The notes beneath the pieces were generated by a model that was not told where the DNA came from, did no database searches, and saw only the letters and a list, made by a program, of their open reading frames with translations. Made by a program: the position numbers and the translations under genes. A DNA stretch of 64,000 nucleotides from Cristatella mucedo (taxonomy: Eukaryota > Bryozoa > Phylactolaemata > Cristatellidae): contig WPIO01000195.1 of assembly GCA_009760855.2 (NCBI GenBank), positions 248,001-312,000 on the forward strand, given 5' to 3'. This document shows, piece after piece, positions 1 to 11,526 of this stretch. Position 1 is the first letter of the stretch. Every line of letters starts with the position of its first letter.

Positions 1-718
1 ATGGACGCACTCGTGAGGCGGCTAGAACCCCCCCCCCCCCACCCACCACCCCCCGAACCCTCCCGTAGCGGATGGCTTAACGAGCCTGCTTTCTTCCTAT
101 TGGTCACGTTTGGCTCTCAATGCCGCGCGCGCTGCGGCGGCCCCTGCTAGGGCGGGCTGTGCGTAGCGGCCTTGCGATCGCTCCCAGTCGTATTCCTTCT
201 AGGCCACTAGTCCTCGACTCGCTATTCGACTTTTCTCTATCGTTTACGGATACCGTCGGCTTACACGCGACCCGTACAGTAGGTTCCAAATTCAGACCTG
301 AGGCCTCTGCTGAGCGCCGAAACAAGAGCTTCACCTCGAGTGGTTCCGATCCCGAAAACCTCCGGCCTACCGGTCAAGCGCCCTCTATCGGTCTCGCTAT
401 TGCTCCGTCCTCGTGATCCGAAGCGGTTCGGCTCGCTGCGAAAAGCGCGCTACATTGCGCCGAGCGGCAATGACGCAGCGTGAGCCGTACTCAAATCTCG
501 CTACGCGCGCAGTATAGACATGAGACCGACCGATTGTCGGGCTCTCGGAGCGATGGTATGCGAGCGATAGCCCGACAGCGTGAGCTGCTGCGAGCTCGCT
601 GGCGAGTCTGCCAGAAGTCACGTCGGCCTCATCGTCCGCCGTAGTATACGGGCAACTCTTTACGCACATTCGCTAATTCGGCGCTGCCGCGAGAGCAGCT
701 TGCAGGATTTCGAGCGCG
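1..718. other. CpG-rich unassigned DNA
   Basis: This block is unusually rich in CG dinucleotides and has homopolymer C runs near 31-54. Open frames on both strands are short and lack recognisable motifs. I see no repeat family or splice-bounded exon in it. It could be the edge of a CpG island of a gene outside the window. Confidence 0.5.

Positions 719-801
<83 letters not shown>
719..801. repeat. (TA)n microsatellite
   Basis: About 41 uninterrupted TA units. The apparent Ile-Tyr reading frames across it are artefacts of the repeat. Confidence 0.98.
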
Positions 802-802
<1 letters not shown>

Positions 803-1474
803 GTATGTCGCGCTGCTCAAGAGCCTCTGCTTATGCCGCCCGCGTTTCGCCCCTGCGCGATGGCACTCGCCTTCCCGACGAACGAGGTTGTGGGCATGGG
901 CCCTGCGGCATTTGAGAAGCGCCTGGACAGAGAGTTCTCTCGGGATGCTATGAAATGAAGTACATTTGTATTTGCCGTAGCTATTTAGTAAGCTGTTGTC
1001 AGTTCAAAGTCAGCTGGCCAGCTTATAGCTCATAATCATGGGGCATTTCGCAAATGGGACTACTTTTCGTTCGACTCTCAACGCGAAGCTTTAAAGCGTC
1101 GCGTTTTCGCTGATGTGCTTGAGCCGATGCCTGGTGTTGTGCGTGAAATGAACGAGTACGTTTATCCATGCAAGTTTTCTGTTCAGCTGCACCCTTGCGG
1201 CGTTTGCTGCGTTCGGCGACCGAAGGGAGAGTGTGTTCGCTGCATGACTCGCACGGCAGTTCCTGACAAGCAGGGGAGACCGCATGAATGGTCCACTGCA
1301 TCCGGATCTTTGGGCAACTCGCAATGAAGTGTATGACCGTCTGTAAATCCGCAAGCCCACACGAACTAGGTGGGCGACACAGCGAGGGAGAGTTCTGTCA
1401 GAGCTCAGCCTCAAAGCCTGAGCGTCTTTTGGTTGCGGCGTACGGTTGCGTTTGCTGCTGAGTCCCTGCACTTC
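802..1474. other. Unassigned single-copy DNA
   Basis: Only short overlapping frames are present, none with a recognisable domain. The last ~60 nt may already belong to the decayed LINE-A copy that follows. Confidence 0.4.
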
Positions 1475-1690
1475 GACCTTGATGTGCTTATGCATGCTAA
1501 CACTGTGCATGCTGCCACTAACCACATTTACATTTTTGACACTGTGCACGTCACCCTAACCATGTTTTGCTTGCTGACACTGTGCATGCTACCACTAGCC
1601 GTTTGATTGTGCTTTTTTTTTACAGCGCACGTAAAGTGCCTAGAAAGGGGAAAAGTTCTCCGAGGCCCTAAACAAATGCATGATTATTAT
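1475..1690 (+). mobile_element. LINE-A 3' end fragment
   Basis: It carries the LINE-A 3' landmarks in order: GATGTGCTTATGCATGCT, the CACTGTGCATGCTGCCACTAA and CTAACCATGTT runs, then the end signature AAGTGCCTAGAAAGG...TTCTCCGAGG and an ATTATT tail. No coding part is left. Confidence 0.85.
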
Positions 1691-1699
1691 CTAACGGAA

Positions 1700-2185
1700 G
1701 AGAAAGTGAGAAGCGTGGCTGAGTCAGGAGGATAGTTGAGGAAGTGAGTAACGTAGAAGTAGCAGCTCAGGACGGCTGGATGCGCGACAGTTGGCAGCGG
1801 GAGAGAAGAGTGTGAATGTGGAAGGATGTGGTTTCGTACGGATTGCGGAAAGTAAGAAGGAAGTTCCGCGGTTTAGTGGCTGCAGAGCAAAAGCTTCACT
1901 TGCTACTGGCCTTGGAGAGCGCAGTTTTGGATTGGCTATCCTTTTGTCCATAGAGAACCTGGGGGCACGAAGAGGCTGAAACTGGCGCAGGGTTCAGCGA
2001 GGGATGAAGGAGAACAGCCGTAGCTCGGGGCCTCGTGGGTCAGTGAGTAAGAATTGGCTTCTATACCCTTTCATCGACCGGAAGCCATCGCGGCTCCTTC
2101 CAGCAAAAGCGACACACGGCTGAACCTCTAGGATCGGTTGATTTACCTTGCAGCCATTGGCCGAATGTTCGCGAAGCCTTTAGCA
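1700..2185 (-). mobile_element. LINE-B fragment, decayed
   Basis: Antisense to the LINE-B reverse transcriptase end: GAGTCAGGAG, GAAGTAGCAGCTCAGGAC and AGAGGCTGAAACTGGCGCAG recur in the other LINE-B copies at 26.3 and 27.6 kb. The reading frame is destroyed. It abuts the 3' tail of the LINE-A fragment before it. Confidence 0.8.
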
Positions 2186-2814
2186 GCGGAGACCGAGTAA
2201 AGTGGCAATTTAAAAATGCTGAGCAACCGGAAGCCGTCTGCAGTGGGACTGAGTGTCGAAACGGAATTGTGTCAGGAGCAGAGAGCGTTATCGCAAACTC
2301 TCAGACGGTCGTGCTAACCCGGAGCTACGCACTCTCCGGCAACTCTAGTGGCTTCCAGATCCCAGGTGCGCGCGGCTAGAATTCCAAGGCAGCTGCCCGA
2401 TGCGGGTAGGACGGCGGATAACGCCGGAGCGTTAACGTTCCCTTCAGCCAGCGGACGTTGTTCCGTTTCCGGCGGCAGCCTCTGCTTTCTTTTTATTCGC
2501 CAACAGAAGAGACAGCCTACGACCTCTACACTTCTGAAATCTCTCTCGTTTCCAAGTAACAGCGAACGTACCAGCCACGGCACGACAACGAGACTAGTCT
2601 CGACTCTGAACTGTGTTTAGATGTTTAGACGCGGGTGGTTCGACGCTTGTTCGAAGTCGTGACAAGCTTATTGTTGTCTCGACTTCGAAAATTTGCCGGT
2701 TTAGATGCAGCTTACGGGGTACGTTTTCACCCACTAGATCTCTCTTGTCTATTTTTTTAAGTTAATCATTAAATGTTTGATAGACAGAAATCCCAGGGCT
2801 TCACGGTAGATACT
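2186..2814. other. Unassigned single-copy DNA
   Basis: Overlapping frames of up to 90 codons on both strands (2314-2620) show no known motif. Nothing else is recognised. Confidence 0.4.
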
Positions 2815-2990
2815 GGGCTGTGATAGCCCAGGAGGTAAGGTGCTCGCTCTGAAGTGCCGAGATCGTGTGCTCGTGGTTTCAGAGTTTTGATGACTGAGAA
2901 CCGATTAATAATAATGACAATAATGCACTTGATAAAGCGCCCTCAGAGAACTCGATCTCTTTCTAGGTGCTTTACATTTGACTGTCTAAT
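2815..2990. mobile_element. tRNA-like SINE head joined to an antisense LINE-A/SINE-A tail
   Basis: Positions 2826-2885 read TAGCCCAGGAGGTAAGGTGC and onward like the tRNA-related head of SINE-C (box A side, + strand). From about 2912 the antisense LINE-A end follows: AATGCACTTGATAAAGCGCC, then CAGAGAACTCGATCTC. The two pieces are separate insertions. Confidence 0.6.
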
Positions 2991-3429
2991 AATATAGTAA
3001 TCTCTGGGCAAGGCCGCATGAAAGGAGAAGTGTATAAAGGGCTCTGAATTTTTCTTCCGGCGTTGGCATTGGCATTTTCGCTCATTTGAGTTCTAAGCCG
3101 CGGAGCCGTTAGTAGTGTACGTCTCGCGGCTGCTGTTGAACGCGCGCGACCCCACCCCGTTACTCTCAAATAGACTTGTAGTTATGGACGCGGTCTTGTT
3201 ATGCTCAGGCGCTATATAGGCGCTCTTCGTCGCTGCCGCGCTCTTATGCTCCACTGCTAGAATCCACCTGCGTGCATTCATGCTGCACCCACTGTCGCTA
3301 ACCGCGAGTCGAGCTTCAGACGATGCCGATGTTCGACGCTGATATTTCGTGTGTTCGCGGCCTAGTTCTGTCCGGAGATGGAGGCGACGTTTGTAATACA
3401 AGTGTGTGAGATGCTATGCAGTTGGGTCG

Positions 3430-3880
3430 TTGGACCACTTTCGGTTAGTCTTGTAAGGAGTCATCAGGTAAGTAAGTTTGTATCTGTAGTTTTGCGAGCG
3501 GCAACACGCAGACCACCCAACAACGAATGCCTCACAACGAACGCTAACATGTCAAAACTCATGCCGCACGTCTTTACTAGAATGAGATAATAAGTTTTAT
3601 TATGTGAAAATGTATAACAAAAACAGATCGGAAGAATCCTAAAGCAAGATTGGCTACCAGGAAGGCGCCGTACCGCCGATTTCAGCGGCGCGCTCGGGCT
3701 GTCCGGCAATACAAGTTTATTTTTAGGCAGAAATGCATACAGAAATGAATAATCATTAATATTTTCTACAAAAATCTAATTTTGAGCGAAAATTAACATG
3801 TCCTAATTTGTTTGAGCCGTAACCGTGTGTAAACCCGTCCAACCTTGGCATTGTTCCGGACTCCGTCTTCCGGGGCTGGC
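3430..3880 (+). repeat. Element X, copy 1
   Basis: About 450 bp that reappears as a diverged reverse complement at 8195-8650. Shared blocks include CCAGGAAGGCGCCGTACCGCC, CAATACAAG...GCAGAAATGCA and the GTCTTTACTAGAAT stretch. It has no coding frame, no tRNA-like head, no poly-A or short-repeat tail, and no terminal inverted repeats that I can see. The family is unknown to me; a non-autonomous DNA transposon is one option. Confidence 0.7.
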
Positions 3881-3903
3881 AACTAGCACTGGTTAGATCA
3901 AAA

Positions 3904-4077
3904 TAATAATAATAATAATACATTTATATGGGGTCCCAGAGAACTTAATCTTGATCTAGGCGCTTTACATATGCTTCAAAGGAACGAACCGTGGTCGAAT
4001 GGTGCTAGCATGCCGAAACAACAATCGTAGCATGGTTAGACGTGACGTGCACAGGGTCAGCATGCAAATATGGTTAC
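3904..4077 (-). mobile_element. LINE-A 3' end fragment
   Basis: It starts with (AAT)n, then the antisense end signature (CCCAGAGAACTTAATCTTG, TAGGCGCTTTACAT), then GTGCACAGGGTCAGCATGCA, all typical of LINE-A 3' sequence. Confidence 0.85.
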
Positions 4078-4613
4078 CGTTTTTTTTATTTTGGAATGCC
4101 GGTATTTGCGATAAGCTATGGCACAGCGCATTTCACATTTATTAGGATGTCACATTTATTATTATTTTACAGGAACTTGTATTAACAAATTTGGAAATCG
4201 TTTCTTTCATTCGAGATTCTCGTTGACCCTAGAGAACAGCAAGTTGCCAACCAATTTAAGGCTAAAATTGATGTAACTGTCAGTGAAGAAGACGTTGGCA
4301 TGTCATCTTTTGCTTGCATATTTTTGCGCTGACGTTTGCTTACGAGTATGGTTGTATACATTTGCTTAAACGTAACGATGCACATGCAAAATTATGAGTA
4401 TTAATAACCCGTGCATTCTTAGGTACGTGAAAGCTTTAATAAGTTTGTGCTTTTACTAATATTATGCTGCCAGCTTGTATGCAGTTGTGAGAACATTTGG
4501 CAGTGTGAGCACTGTCATTCATGAATTTTTGTGTATGTATTCGAGGTGGTGGCACAGTGTATCCTAAGTAAGCCTCAAGAGCAACCCGGTATGTTATCAT
4601 TTGGCTTTCACTT
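4078..4613. other. AT-rich single-copy DNA
   Basis: No gene, repeat or structured element is recognised here. Confidence 0.45.
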
Positions 4614-5775
4614 CTAGGTGACACTCAGCTGTACCTTTGCTCTGATCTCTCCCAGCCTCCAGCAGGTAAAATTGAACTCCCTTGCTGCATGTATTGATGA
4701 CATCCACACATGGATGGAGGCAAACTTTCTTAAATTGAATGATGATAAAAACCAACCTACTAGTTATGAACAAACCAAGTGTGATTCAGAAATTGAAAGG
4801 TTAACGCTCACAATCGGCTCTGTCAGAGTATCTCCTGCTGTATCTGCACGAAGTCTAGGTATCATGTTCCAAAGTGACCTTTCGTTAGACAACCACATCA
4901 GCTCCACGACAGGTCTGCCTACTTTCAGCTAAATAACATTGCTAAAATTCTGGCCTGTTTAATATTACTAGTAACAATACATTTCAGATAGCACCCTCAG
5001 AGAACTCGAATCTCTTTTTAGGCACTTTACAATTGGTTTAGACAGGGATACTATATCTCAACTGGTCCATGCATCTGTGACATACTGTCTCGACTTCAGT
5101 AACTCACTGCTTCCTGGTCTACCGGTCTGTGCAATCAGGGGTTTACAGTTGGTGCAACACTCTGCAGCTAGGCTTGTCAGTCGTGAGCACCACATTTGCT
5201 AAGTCACGCTACTTCTAGCTTACATCCACTGACTCCCAGTCAAGCAGCGCATCGACTTCAAGGCTCTGTCACTAACTTGTAGGTGAGCTCACTCAATTCT
5301 TTGCCTCCAGCCTAACTATCAGATCTGCTCCCCACCAGGCTAAGCATCGTACCACACGCTTTTCTGAATCGAATCGTTTATGTACACCTTGAGCCAACCT
5401 TAAATCCTTTCGTGACCATGCCTTAAGTTCGTATGCTTCCAAAGCCTGGAACTCAGTTCCAACCGGCATCACGACATCCCCTGACTTGACCACATTAAAA
5501 AAAACTAAAAACAAATCTGTTTATCACAACATATAGTGGATCCCTGTGATTCGTCCTGTATGTGCTTATGCGTGCTGACACTGCGAATGCTGCCACTAAC
5601 CATACTTGCATACTGACCCTGTGCACGACACCCTAACCATTTTGTTCTTGTTGTTTATTGAGCATGCTACCATTAACCATCTGATCGTACTTCCTTTGCA
5701 CCAAATGTACAGTGCCCAGAAAAGGATTGGGTTCTCTGAGGGCGCTATCACAAATATATTATTATTATATTCTTT
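4614..5775 (+). mobile_element. LINE-A, 5'-truncated and decayed
   Basis: It carries the end of the reverse transcriptase palm (FLKLNDDK; ARSLGIMFQSDLSLDNHIS), then the C-terminal region and the full 3' end with (ATT)n at about 5758-5769. Frames are broken at several points. At about 4970-5030 a short antisense LINE-A/SINE-A tail is inserted, so this copy is older than at least one later insertion. Confidence 0.85.
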
Positions 5776-6194
5776 TGGGTGTTCATGAATGTGACGACTT
5801 CTTGCTTGCTAGACACATGTGTGTCGTAGCCATGTCTTCCCCATGAGCGAATGAGATGCAGTTGTGAGGCTACCCACAAGCCGACACTTACCGAGCTCAT
5901 TTCCACTGTGTGCCGTTGTGCTGCCTTTACAGTTTTGCCTGGTTTAGTAAATGGTTGCACTCAAGGGGTTTTCAAACAAGTCTTTTGAAAAGCTACCATG
6001 TAGACTTGATGAGCTATCAAATGATCCCTGCGATTTGCCCAATGATGAACTACATACACATCGTGGTTCACATATCGACATCCACAGCCTCCACCACCAC
6101 CACCACAGCGACACCGCAGCCTTGCACACCCTCGAAAGAAAGTAAAGTAATAATATATTAACACGAATAAGAGTGATAACAACAGTAAGACTTT
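5776..6194. other. Unassigned DNA with a CCA/CAC run
   Basis: A short (CCA)n-like tract lies near 6085-6115 and produces poly-Trp or poly-Gly shadow frames. Nothing else is recognised. Confidence 0.4.
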
Positions 6195-6740
6195 TGCATA
6201 GTGACCTAAGAGCAGTAAATCTCTTTCAAGGTATATTGGATATACCGTATGGGAAGCATGTCAATTCGCTAGTAATAACAAGCACACTGTCAGCACGTAG
6301 AAACATACTAATGACAATTCACGGGTAACCGGGTAATGCTGTTGGGAGTAAGTACGTTTTCAGCTTCCTTTAAACGTCAAGTCAAGACATGTCGTGACGT
6401 GAGTCAAGAATGAGTTGCAGTATACAAACTAAAGGCACAGCTTATACATGATTTGAGATTGGTTGGAGGCTAAACGACTCGAATCCAACGATTGGGTGCC
6501 TAACCTGACTGGCGAGTAGTTTGGATCGGTTGGCCAAAGCAAGCGAATGGAGGTACTACAAAGGAAGTGAAAACGTCTTCAAGGTGACAAGCTCCTTGAC
6601 GAGGAGCCAGTACAGGTTGGTGAGAAATGGTGTAATGCTACAATAGTGACGATTGCCATCGCCGTAGCTAGCTGCACAGTTCTGCACCAACTTTAAGCGT
6701 CTTATCGCACACCTACAGTGACACCTACAGGCATGTATAA
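6195..6740 (-). mobile_element. LINE-A 3' half, strongly decayed
   Basis: Antisense order is kept: tail (GAGCAGTAAATCTCTTTCAAG), then AACTAAAGGCACAG, then GAGCCAGTACAGGTTGGTGAG, which is the complement of the conserved [11 protein letters not shown] segment. It lies close to the next, sense copy, so the two face each other. Confidence 0.7.
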
Positions 6741-6809
6741 ACACAAAGTGAGGTTGGAGTTGGCCCCTTGCAGAATAGGGAACTGCTATCCACTGGAAGC
6801 AGCGTAACT

Positions 6810-7182
6810 CCGAAGCTAACTTACTGCTTACTGGCCTACCGGCATGTGCGATCAGGCGATTGCAGCTGGTGCAAAACTCCGCAGCTAAGCTTGTCTGTCG
6901 TGAGCGTCGCAGTTGCCACATCACACCACTTCTCGCCGACCTGCACTGGCTCCCAGTCAAGCAACGGATCGACTTCAAGGTTTTGACACTCACTTTTGGG
7001 TCCCTCCATTCTTTGGCTCCAGCCTACCTATCAGATCTACCACCCCACCAGGCCAAGCATCGTACCACCCGCTTTTCGGAATCGAACAGTTTACTAATAC
7101 CTCGTACAAGCCTTAAATCCTTTGGAGACCGTGCATTTAGTTCGTATGCTCCCAAAGCCTGGAACTCACTTTCTTATTAACC
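6810..7182 (+). mobile_element. LINE-A reverse transcriptase C-terminal fragment
   Basis: It encodes [20 protein letters not shown], then [20 protein letters not shown] and the PKAWNSL end motif of LINE-A. One in-frame run spans 6860-7180. The copy stops before the usual 3' end. Confidence 0.88.
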
Positions 7183-7189
7183 AGATATA

Positions 7190-8194
7190 TGTTATGATGA
7201 ATGAAAACTACTGATTTCCAATATAAATAAAAATATCAATGACAGAAGTAAAAATACAAGCAGCTACAAATAAATAACTCCTGCCTAAAGGCGATAAAGG
7301 CAGTTACTATTCAGGTGTCTCGTGGACGGACTGCATTTGTCCGTAACTCCTTGCAATGACAGCATGCGAGCATAACCTCAATCGGCGAATAGCGAGGCCA
7401 ACTGGTGCCACCTCCCAAGGGTATAAGAAAAGAGAGAGGGATGAGACAGACAAAAGCTGAAAAGCCACGAACTACAAAACAGGCCATGCAGGGACAATAA
7501 TACAAGTACATTACATATATAATAATACATAAAATACAATAACAAAGTTTTCTAGAGCGGTCGAAGAGAACAAAATGTCTCTTCAGACGTTTTGCAACTG
7601 GCCGCACGACAACGAACAACCAAGAAAGAGTTTAAGTGAAGCCACGCATCATGATTAGACTGTAGTTCGATTGCATGCGGGCTGGTACTGCTCCTTTCCT
7701 CAACAGCTGGTGGGAGCATCCCCGAGAGGGGCCGGTGCACATCTGTGGTCAGCTTCTAATGAGGCGTTGACACAGCCGATAACCCGCTGGTGAACAGATG
7801 GATTCACCATCGGGGTCGGCCAAGGGACAGCCAGGGTCGAGGAGGGTAGTCGAGTGAGAGTAGGGGCCGAAGGGAGCCGTGTGCTCTTCGGCTCCGTGCA
7901 TGGTAATAAACTGTCGGTGTTGGGCATCGGCTGGCTCTCTGCTGTGCGAGCAAGCTACGTAGGCATAATGCCAAAGCACAAAAACATAATTTCACTGTCG
8001 CAGGTTAGTACCCTGCTTAGTTAATACGCACGCAATCGCTCATAAGTAAGCACACTGAAAACTGTTATGGAACTCAGGGACAGCATAATATACCGCCTCT
8101 ATAATTTACACGCAAACCAAATTAACGAATCGTGCCAAAGACTGTTTATTGAGGATAACAAAGTCACGTGACGGCTCGCGAACTCATTTCGATC
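7190..8194. other. Unassigned single-copy DNA
   Basis: Short overlapping frames only, none with known motifs. No repeat family is recognised. Confidence 0.45.
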
Positions 8195-8650
8195 CATACC
8201 GGCTCGGGCCGCCCAGCCCGGAACGCGGAGCCTGGAACAATGCGAAGGTTGAACGAAAGGGTTACACGCGGTTTCGGTTCACACAAGTTGGCACATTTAA
8301 ATTTGCGCCAAAATTGGGTTTGTATAGCTCATATTATTAATAATTATTCATTTATATGCGCAAACCGTGCATTTCTGCGTAAATACAGCTTGTATTGCTG
8401 GACATGGCGACCGGCCCGCGCGCGACCCTAAAAGTGGCGGTACGACGCCTTCCTGGCAAGTTATCTTGCAATAGGACTCCTCCGATCAGTGTTTATAAAT
8501 AAACTGACACATACTCAAACATACTATGTTATTCTGATAAAGACATGCGACGTAAACTTTGAGATATTAGCGTTCGTTGTCAGGCTATCGGGATGGTCTG
8601 CGTGCTCCGGGTCGCATAACTACCGCCAAAAACAAAGTTACATGGTCGCA
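8195..8650 (-). repeat. Element X, copy 2 (inverted)
   Basis: Reverse complement of element X copy 1: GTGGCGGTACGACGCCTTCC, TGCATTTCTGCG...TTGTATTG, AGCGTTCGTTGTCAGG and GGTCTGCGTG all match in antisense order. The copies differ at many positions and by small gaps, so they are not a recent duplication. Spacing between the two is about 4.3 kb. Confidence 0.7.
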
Positions 8651-8750
8651 CTTTTAAGAAGCTCTTTTTATTGCAGTCAAGAATCATTACCACTTACTGC
8701 TTAAAGGAAAGCTTGTCAGTGCTGGAGATTCTCTCATTTTCGATTTTGGG

Positions 8751-8845
8751 TTGGGGCAGTTGTTCTTTTAGGCAACTGTCCGTTGGGGCAACTGTCCGTT
8801 AGGGCAACTATCCGTTAGGGCAACTATCCGTTGGGGCAACTATCC
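8751..8845. repeat. 16-bp minisatellite
   Basis: About five imperfect copies of CCGTTAGGGCAACTAT, with G/A changes in the GGGG/AGGG and TGT/TAT positions. Confidence 0.9.
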
Positions 8846-8934
8846 TTTAATCCTAGCAGTTTGAAGGAGCTGGTGGCGGAAGCATCCGAAACGGAATACG
8901 CGATTCTGGACTCTTTAGTGAGCCCCGTAGAAAG

Positions 8935-9025
8935 AAGAGGTCCGTTGCAGAATTGTAAAGCGCCTTGAAAGAGATTTGAGTTCTCTGAGGGCGTTTTATC
9001 AAGTGTATTATTATTATTAAGGTCC
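8935..9025 (+). mobile_element. LINE-A tail fragment
   Basis: AAAGCGCCTTGAAAGAGATT, then GTTCTCTGAGGGCGTTTTAT and (ATT)n. Only the last ~70 nt of the element are present. Confidence 0.85.
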
Positions 9026-9367
9026 GATCAGGCCTGGGAGCATCCGCTAGCCAAAGCGGCGGGAAGGAAGTGTATTTCGTTTGCCAAGACGGGAAAAGAC
9101 GGATGTGGGTTCGGGCGTGTTTGACCTGTACTGCGATTGACCCCACAGCTGGGCGCACAATTAGGGCTGCCAGCTGTTGCCAAGCGGTCTGTTCAAGCCC
9201 GGGCTGGTCGGTGTTGGAGAGTGTAAAAGCTGGTGGCTGACCGTCCTAGCACGCATGGAATTCTCTAGAGGTACCTAGGCTGATGAATCTACGTCCTGAT
9301 ATTTCCCCCCTGTTTTCATTGACCCTAAAAATCTAGACTAGCAGTAAGTTGGCGACGTCTTGGGATA
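9026..9367. other. Unassigned single-copy DNA
   Basis: No gene or repeat is recognised. Confidence 0.45.
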
Positions 9368-9560
9368 GAAAAATGAATAAATAGCTGATTCAGCAGCCTC
9401 TTTTGCATACCGGCAGAAGAGCCTTAACGGCTATCACCACCACTAGCATCCTAGCAGTGGGCAGCAAAGGATCGCCCTCAGCAGGGCTCCGACCCACGAC
9501 CTGGGTCGTGCAGGGCGAGCACCTTACATCCGGGCTAAGATCCGTTGGGCTGACTATGAT
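9368..9560 (-). mobile_element. SINE-C copy
   Basis: Read on the minus strand: a tRNA-like head with box B region GTGGGTCGGAGCCCTGC, then GGGCGATCC and TAGCCGTTAAGGCTCTTCTG, GCAAAAGAGGCTGCTGAATC and a (ATTT)-rich end. The same layout occurs near 30.4, 33.1, 44.5, 47.2 and 51.3 kb. Confidence 0.82.
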
Positions 9561-10864
<1,304 letters not shown>

Positions 10865-11190
10865 ACTCTAAAATGTAATGTAATGTATCTCCGTCGGTAA
10901 TTCCACAAAGTCATAAAGACCATATGGGTGTTACGCAGAAGAGTTTTGTAATCCGCACTCACAGCCTAAGCGGCTTTCGGTACGCATTCGGTACCCAACA
11001 GACTTCGTCTCACGCAACAAAGAGAAAGTGGGAAGCATAGCAGAGTCAGGAGAGCAGTTGAGGTAGTGAGTAGCATAGAAGTAGCAGCTCAGGACTGCTG
11101 AAAAGGATGTGCCATAGTCGGCAGTAGGAGAGTAGTTGTCGTTGCGTAGAAGCGAGCACGCTCAGATATATGAGCAATGATAAGCTAAGA
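10865..11190 (-). mobile_element. LINE-B 3' end fragment
   Basis: It starts with ATGTAATGTAATGTATCTCC (the pentamer tail in antisense), then TTCCACAAAGTCATAAAGACC, CCTAAGCGGCTTTCGGTACG and GAAGTAGCAGCTCAGGACTG, as in the other LINE-B copies. A short antisense LINE-A tail follows at about 11218-11275. Confidence 0.88.
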
Positions 11191-11526
11191 AAGTACGTGT
11201 AAACAACTCCTGTACCTAATAATAACTTGTGTAGCACCCTCAGAGAACTCAATCTCTTAACCTAAGCGTCTATCAAATTAACTAATGAAGCACAGTAAAC
11301 ACCAAGACAAAGTCACTGCATGAAAATGATATCACAGTATTTTGGGGAAGCAACAGAATACATACCCACTGAGCTAACTAGTTGAGGACTACATGTGAAA
11401 GGCACATACAACTAAGCATAATTTTTCTATCCAGCACAACGCACATTAAAAAACCCTTTGACAACGCGTTCGCAGCCATTAGCAATGCACTTTTGTGGAG
11501 AAACGTCAACATGTGTAGTGTCAAGC

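Noticed and set aside
580-915. Long frames rich in Ile-Tyr, His-Thr, Ser-Leu or Arg-Glu (also near 10.3, 20.0, 24.2, 32.8, 36.0, 39.6, 43.5, 49.5 kb)
   Set aside because: They only translate dinucleotide repeats and occur on both strands.
8751-8845. CRISPR-like array
   Set aside because: Units are directly adjacent with no unique spacers, and the DNA is eukaryotic; the same applies to the 25.75 and 50.5 kb arrays.
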